A stretch of 8,185 nt of DNA, taken from the NCBI GenBank assembly GCA_030592625.1, contig JAUVIY010000100.1, positions 1-8,185 of the forward strand. The letters are read 5' to 3'. Below, in pieces: positions 5,547 through 8,185 of the stretch. Origin of the DNA: Spirochaeta sp. GTDB taxonomy: Bacteria > Spirochaetota > Spirochaetia > DSM-2461. Below the pieces are notes generated by a model. The model searched no databases. It was given only the letters and a program-made list of their open reading frames with translations, and was not told the origin of the DNA. Position numbers and translations under genes: made by a program. Numbering within the stretch: the stretch's first letter is position 1; the number at the start of each line of letters is the position of its first letter.

Positions 5547-6353
5547 GTGGACAGGCCAATCCAATCACAGTATTCTATCAAAGTTGAGACTCCCTCGCTG
5601 ACTGAAAGGCTGTATCGTCGCCTCCTGGATTCTTTGAAGGATGTTTACAATCCGGGGGATAAGTTCCCGTCGGAACGGGACGTGGCCAGACGCTTCGGTG
5701 TCAGCCGGCCCACGGCGGCCCGTGCCATGGCCCGGCTGATGGATGAAGGGCTTATCGAATCCCGGAGAGGGGCCGGCCGTTTCGTCCGGAGGCCGCCGCT
5801 GGACTACGATCTGAGTTCCCTGGTGAGTTTCACTTCGCGCTGCAGGTCGGAAGGTGTGAAACCCACTACCGAAGTGCTGGAGTTCACCCCCCCGGGACTT
5901 GGTAATATTCCTGATGAAGCGATCAGGGAGCTGCAGCTGCTTCCCGGGGAGGGAACCTATCATTTCACCCGCAGACGTTTCGCCGACGGCCGACCCGTGA
6001 TTCTCGAACGACGCTGGCTGGCGGCCCGATTCTGTCCCGGGCTGGCCAAGGCTGATGTGGCAGGCTCTCTCTACGATCTACTCAAAGAGCGGTATGCCCT
6101 GGCTCCCGCCGGCGCCCGGCAGGTGATACGGTCCGTCATCCTCGAGGGAAAAGACCGCACTTTATTCTGGGAAGATGAAGTGGGAGCCGCATTCGAAATC
6201 ATGGCCACCGGGTATCTTGAAGGGGGGGTGCCTCTGTGGTACGAGCGCACCCTGTATCAGGGCAGTACATACGAATTCCATAACAGACTCGGCCCCTTAT
6301 CCACGGCCAGACCGGCCGTCAGCGTTTTGAGAATCGCAAAGGAGAGTAAATGA
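5547..6353 (+). CDS. GntR-family transcriptional regulator with UTRA ligand-binding domain (HutC-type)
   Basis: This is a 268-residue DNA-binding regulator. Residues about 17-81 form a GntR winged helix-turn-helix, with the recognisable PSERDVARRFGVSR helix-turn-helix core (41-54) and an RRGAGRFV wing (73-80). Residues about 92-245 form a UTRA effector domain, with SEGVKPTTEV (101-110), DGRPVILERRWL (147-158) and PLWYERTLYQGSTYEF (229-244). UTRA regulators of the HutC/FarR type bind small metabolites such as sugar phosphates. Here the coupled deoC suggests a deoxynucleoside-derived ligand, but that is inference. The start is GTG at 5547. An in-frame TGA at 5529 with no start codon between them excludes anything further upstream. 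No Shine-Dalgarno sequence precedes it. The gene overlaps deoC as ATGA, so both are one operon. Length is normal for the family. Confidence 0.9.
   Translation: MDRPIQSQYSIKVETPSLTERLYRRLLDSLKDVYNPGDKFPSERDVARRFGVSRPTAARAMARLMDEGLIESRRGAGRFVRRPPLDYDLSSLVSFTSRCRSEGVKPTTEVLEFTPPGLGNIPDEAIRELQLLPGEGTYHFTRRRFADGRPVILERRWLAARFCPGLAKADVAGSLYDLLKERYALAPAGARQVIRSVILEGKDRTLFWEDEVGAAFEIMATGYLEGGVPLWYERTLYQGSTYEFHNRLGPLSTARPAVSVLRIAKESK
6339..6344 (+). promoter_or_regulatory. deoC ribosome binding site within the end of the regulator gene
   Basis: AAGGAG lies 5 nt before the deoC ATG, inside the last codons of the GntR-family gene. With the ATGA stop/start overlap it supports translational coupling and confirms the ATG at 6350 as the deoC start. 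Confidence 0.8.
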
Positions 6354-7075
6354 AATACAACTATGAAGACGTCGCGAAGATGATCGATCACTCTCTTCTG
6401 AATCCCACCCTGACACCCGATGATCTGGAGAATGGCTGCCGCCTGGCTGCAGCTTATGATGTCGCCAGCGTATGCATCATGCCCTTCGCTGTTACCGGCG
6501 CGGCAGCAATCCTGGCGGGAACCGGTGTCGCGGTGGGAACCACAGTCGGTTTTCCCCACGGGTGTAATACTACGACGGTAAAACTGGTGGAAGCTGAACA
6601 GGCCATGCAAGACGGCGCCGTAGAGCTGGACATGGTAATCAACATATCTCTGGCACTGGCAGGCCGTTACGATGAAATCGGCAAAGAGGTGGAAACTATC
6701 ACCGCTCTGGCCCATCGAGGCGGGGCACGGCTCAAGGTGATCTTCGAGAACTGCTATCTGAACGGCAACGTAATCAAGTCCCTGTGCGATGTGTGCGGAA
6801 CAACCGGTGCCGATTGGGTGAAAACCTCCACCGGATATGGTGGAGGAGGTGCTGTCAATGCCGACCTGAAACTCATGCGCAAGCTCTCTCCCGATCATGT
6901 TCAGATTAAAGCGGCCGGCGGCGTGCGCACACTGGACAGGCTCCTCGAAGTGCGGAAGTTCGGCTGTACAAGGGCCGGTGCCACCCGTACGGCAGCTATC
7001 CTTGATGATGCCAGGGCTCGCCTGGGATTGGATCCCATCAAAGGATTCGACGGGGAATTGCCGGCAGATTGTTAG
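6350..7075 (+). CDS. deoC: Deoxyribose-phosphate aldolase (DERA)
   Basis: This 241-residue class I aldolase cleaves 2-deoxy-D-ribose 5-phosphate to acetaldehyde and glyceraldehyde 3-phosphate, the last step of deoxynucleoside catabolism, in the cytoplasm. The family signature is clear: IDHSLLNP near the N-terminus (12-19), VGFPHG (66-71), ELDMVIN with the conserved Asp94, LKVIFEN with Lys129, VKTSTGY with the Schiff-base Lys158, and IKAAGGVRT with the second active-site Lys187. Length lies between the short Bacillus-type and the longer E. coli enzyme. The C-terminus after CTRAGATRT is a short extension ending ELPADC with no obvious C-terminal tyrosine of the E. coli type. It is coupled to the upstream GntR/UTRA gene, and no other deo or nucleoside-uptake gene is in the window. 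Its stop codon overlaps that of the convergent exporter gene. Function is well supported; a different short-chain aldol substrate cannot be excluded. Confidence 0.93.
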   Translation: MKYNYEDVAKMIDHSLLNPTLTPDDLENGCRLAAAYDVASVCIMPFAVTGAAAILAGTGVAVGTTVGFPHGCNTTTVKLVEAEQAMQDGAVELDMVINISLALAGRYDEIGKEVETITALAHRGGARLKVIFENCYLNGNVIKSLCDVCGTTGADWVKTSTGYGGGGAVNADLKLMRKLSPDHVQIKAAGGVRTLDRLLEVRKFGCTRAGATRTAAILDDARARLGLDPIKGFDGELPADC

Positions 7076-8185
7076 TCCGTGTTCGAGTCCTCAACCCGGT
7101 CCTTCCGGGTGAGGTCATTTATCCATTTACCCGATCTGAAACGCCGAAAGGTGAGGATGAATTTGAATATCTCCTCGAGTCCTACCAGGAGATAGACCAC
7201 CGGCAGACTGAAGTCGAGGACCAGTCCGGCGACGAACGCCATGGGTACACCGATTCCCCAGACACCCAGAAGCTCTGTTACGAAAGAATAGGTTGTATCG
7301 CCGCCGCTCCGTAGTATGCCGACAATCATGTGAAGATTGAATGACTTGATGGGGATGAGTACTCCGAGAGCAATGAGGGTGAGACGGACCAATGCGATGG
7401 TATCCGGTTTCATCTTGAGCAGCAGGACTATTGCCGGTGCTGTGGCGGACATGAGCAGACCCAGGGCGATCCCCAGAAAAAGACCCTGGATCAGGAAATA
7501 CCGGGCGAACAGATAAGCATTATCTTTATTTCTCTCGCCGATTTTTTTACCGACCATGATGGCGGCGGTATTACTGGTTCCCATAAGGATGACGAAAAAC
7601 AGGTTCTGTATCGATTCGGTTATATTGGCAGCGGCAACGACATCGGTTCCCATTCTGGCAAATACAATCTTGTACATCACCATGCCGAGTGACCATGCGA
7701 TCTCATTCAGCAGGACGGGTCCTGCGGTCATGATGAATCTCTTTACCATAGCCCTGTCGAATCCGAGGTATTCCCTTATGGTTGTCGCCACAGGAAGTCG
7801 GCGGGAATAAATAAAAGTCACTGTGACAACAAGTTCGACTCCCCGGCTGATGAGGGTGGCGATTGCCGCACCCCGGACTCCAAGGGCGGGAAATCCGAGA
7901 TAGCCGAAAATAAGGACGAGGTTCAATACCGTGTTGAGGCCCATACTGATCGCGGTGGCGGCCAGGGGAATCCGGGGTCTTTCGATGGAGCGGAGTGCCA
8001 TCGCGAAGCAGAAGGAAATACCGGAGAAGATATAGCTTGGAGCGATGATACGGAGGTATTCGACGCCCAGTTTCACCACGACGGGATCCGGGGTGAACAG
8101 CCGCATCAGCTCATGGGGGAATAACCATGAGGCAAGGGCGAAGGAGACCGCGAAAATCATGGACCCGACCAGGGACAGTCCGACG
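7072..8185 (-). CDS. MATE-family multidrug/cation exporter (5' end beyond the window)
   Basis: This inner-membrane transporter, probably Na+- or H+-driven export of organic compounds, is missing its N-terminus. The reading frame stays open through position 8185, and the internal Met at 8160 is preceded in frame by VGLSLVGS, so it is not the start. About 370 residues are visible against a usual MATE length near 450, so roughly the first 80-90 residues lie outside. Repeated hydrophobic segments fit the C-terminal ten or so of twelve helices. The segment around LFTPDPVVVKLGVEYLRI is typical of the loop and helix in the first half of the fold, and RGAAIATLISRGVELV is also family-like. The basic C-terminal tail contains RFRSGKW. 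Substrate cannot be told from sequence. It runs convergent to deoC with a 4-nt overlap and shows no functional link to it. Confidence 0.88.
   Translation of the reverse strand, partial: VGLSLVGSMIFAVSFALASWLFPHELMRLFTPDPVVVKLGVEYLRIIAPSYIFSGISFCFAMALRSIERPRIPLAATAISMGLNTVLNLVLIFGYLGFPALGVRGAAIATLISRGVELVVTVTFIYSRRLPVATTIREYLGFDRAMVKRFIMTAGPVLLNEIAWSLGMVMYKIVFARMGTDVVAAANITESIQNLFFVILMGTSNTAAIMVGKKIGERNKDNAYLFARYFLIQGLFLGIALGLLMSATAPAIVLLLKMKPDTIALVRLTLIALGVLIPIKSFNLHMIVGILRSGGDTTYSFVTELLGVWGIGVPMAFVAGLVLDFSLPVVYLLVGLEEIFKFILTFRRFRSGKWINDLTRKDRVEDSNTD
7089..7114. terminator. Terminator-like hairpin just after deoC, inside the MATE gene end
   Basis: CCTCAACCCGG and CCGGGTGAGG can pair as a 10-bp stem with one bulged A and a five-base TCCTT loop. 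It begins 14 nt after the deoC stop. The following plus-strand bases (TCATTT) are only moderately T-rich, so it is a poor intrinsic terminator by the usual criteria. It is coding sequence for the exporter C-terminus, so termination would depend on dual-use DNA. Confidence 0.35.

Noticed and set aside
5887..5893. Seven-base C run here and seven-base G run at 6222-6228 in the regulator gene, as phase-variation tracts
   Set aside because: Seven-base runs are expected at this base composition and both sit in intact reading frame. Only the nine-base run in hydB seemed worth reporting.
6257..6898. Minus-strand open frame of about 213 codons opposite the regulator end and deoC
   Set aside because: It overlaps two well-supported plus-strand genes and its translation shows no known motif.
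8158..8160. Met at 8160 as the start of the MATE exporter
   Set aside because: The frame continues upstream to the window edge with family-like hydrophobic residues, and the protein would lack the first helices.
1..8185. tRNA, rRNA, CRISPR arrays, insertion sequences and attachment sites
   Set aside because: No repeat-spacer pattern, transposase gene, terminal inverted repeats or tRNA-like cloverleaf was noticed on either strand by eye. Genes pack tightly with no unexplained stretch over 300 bases.

Overview
The window looks like chromosomal DNA of a strictly or facultatively anaerobic, fermentative bacterium. The main pointer is a three-gene [FeFe]-hydrogenase operon of the NAD(P)-linked HydABC type; the rest is ordinary bacterial gene content. 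Base composition is moderately GC-rich in the genes and sharply AT-rich in the one intergenic region. The lineage cannot be fixed from the sequence. A spirochaete or another anaerobic fermenter is a guess, and no phylum-specific marker was seen.

Layout. Positions 5296 down to 2 (minus strand) hold a tightly overlapping operon hydC-hydB-hydA, with junction overlaps of 4 nt and 8 nt. It encodes a NuoE-like [2Fe-2S] subunit, a 1045-residue NuoF-like flavoprotein fused to a GltD/NfnB-like FAD-NAD(P) oxidoreductase, and a 549-residue [FeFe]-hydrogenase catalytic subunit. A 250-bp AT-rich divergent intergenic region (5297-5546) carries several inverted repeats and candidate promoters. On the plus strand, a GntR/UTRA-family regulator (5547-6353) is translationally coupled by an ATGA overlap to deoC, deoxyribose-phosphate aldolase (6350-7075). 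A MATE-family exporter on the minus strand (7072 to beyond 8185) converges on deoC with a 4-nt overlap of stop codons and is cut at its 5' end by the window edge.

How the genes work together. HydC, HydB and HydA should form a soluble cytoplasmic complex coupling H2 to pyridine nucleotides and probably ferredoxin. Three features depart from the standard bifurcating HydABC. First, the C-terminal 2[4Fe-4S] ferredoxin domain usual in HydB is replaced by a whole GltD-like module, adding an FAD and a second NAD(P) site. Second, HydA has one [4Fe-4S] motif where two are usual, as if about 43 residues had been removed in frame. Third, the first H-cluster motif reads TSCSPGW instead of TSCCPGW, with a new Cys 22 residues later. 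Together these suggest a variant complex linking H2, NADH and NADPH pools; this is the most interesting part of the window. The GntR regulator probably controls itself and deoC, and its operators may also touch the divergent hydrogenase promoter.
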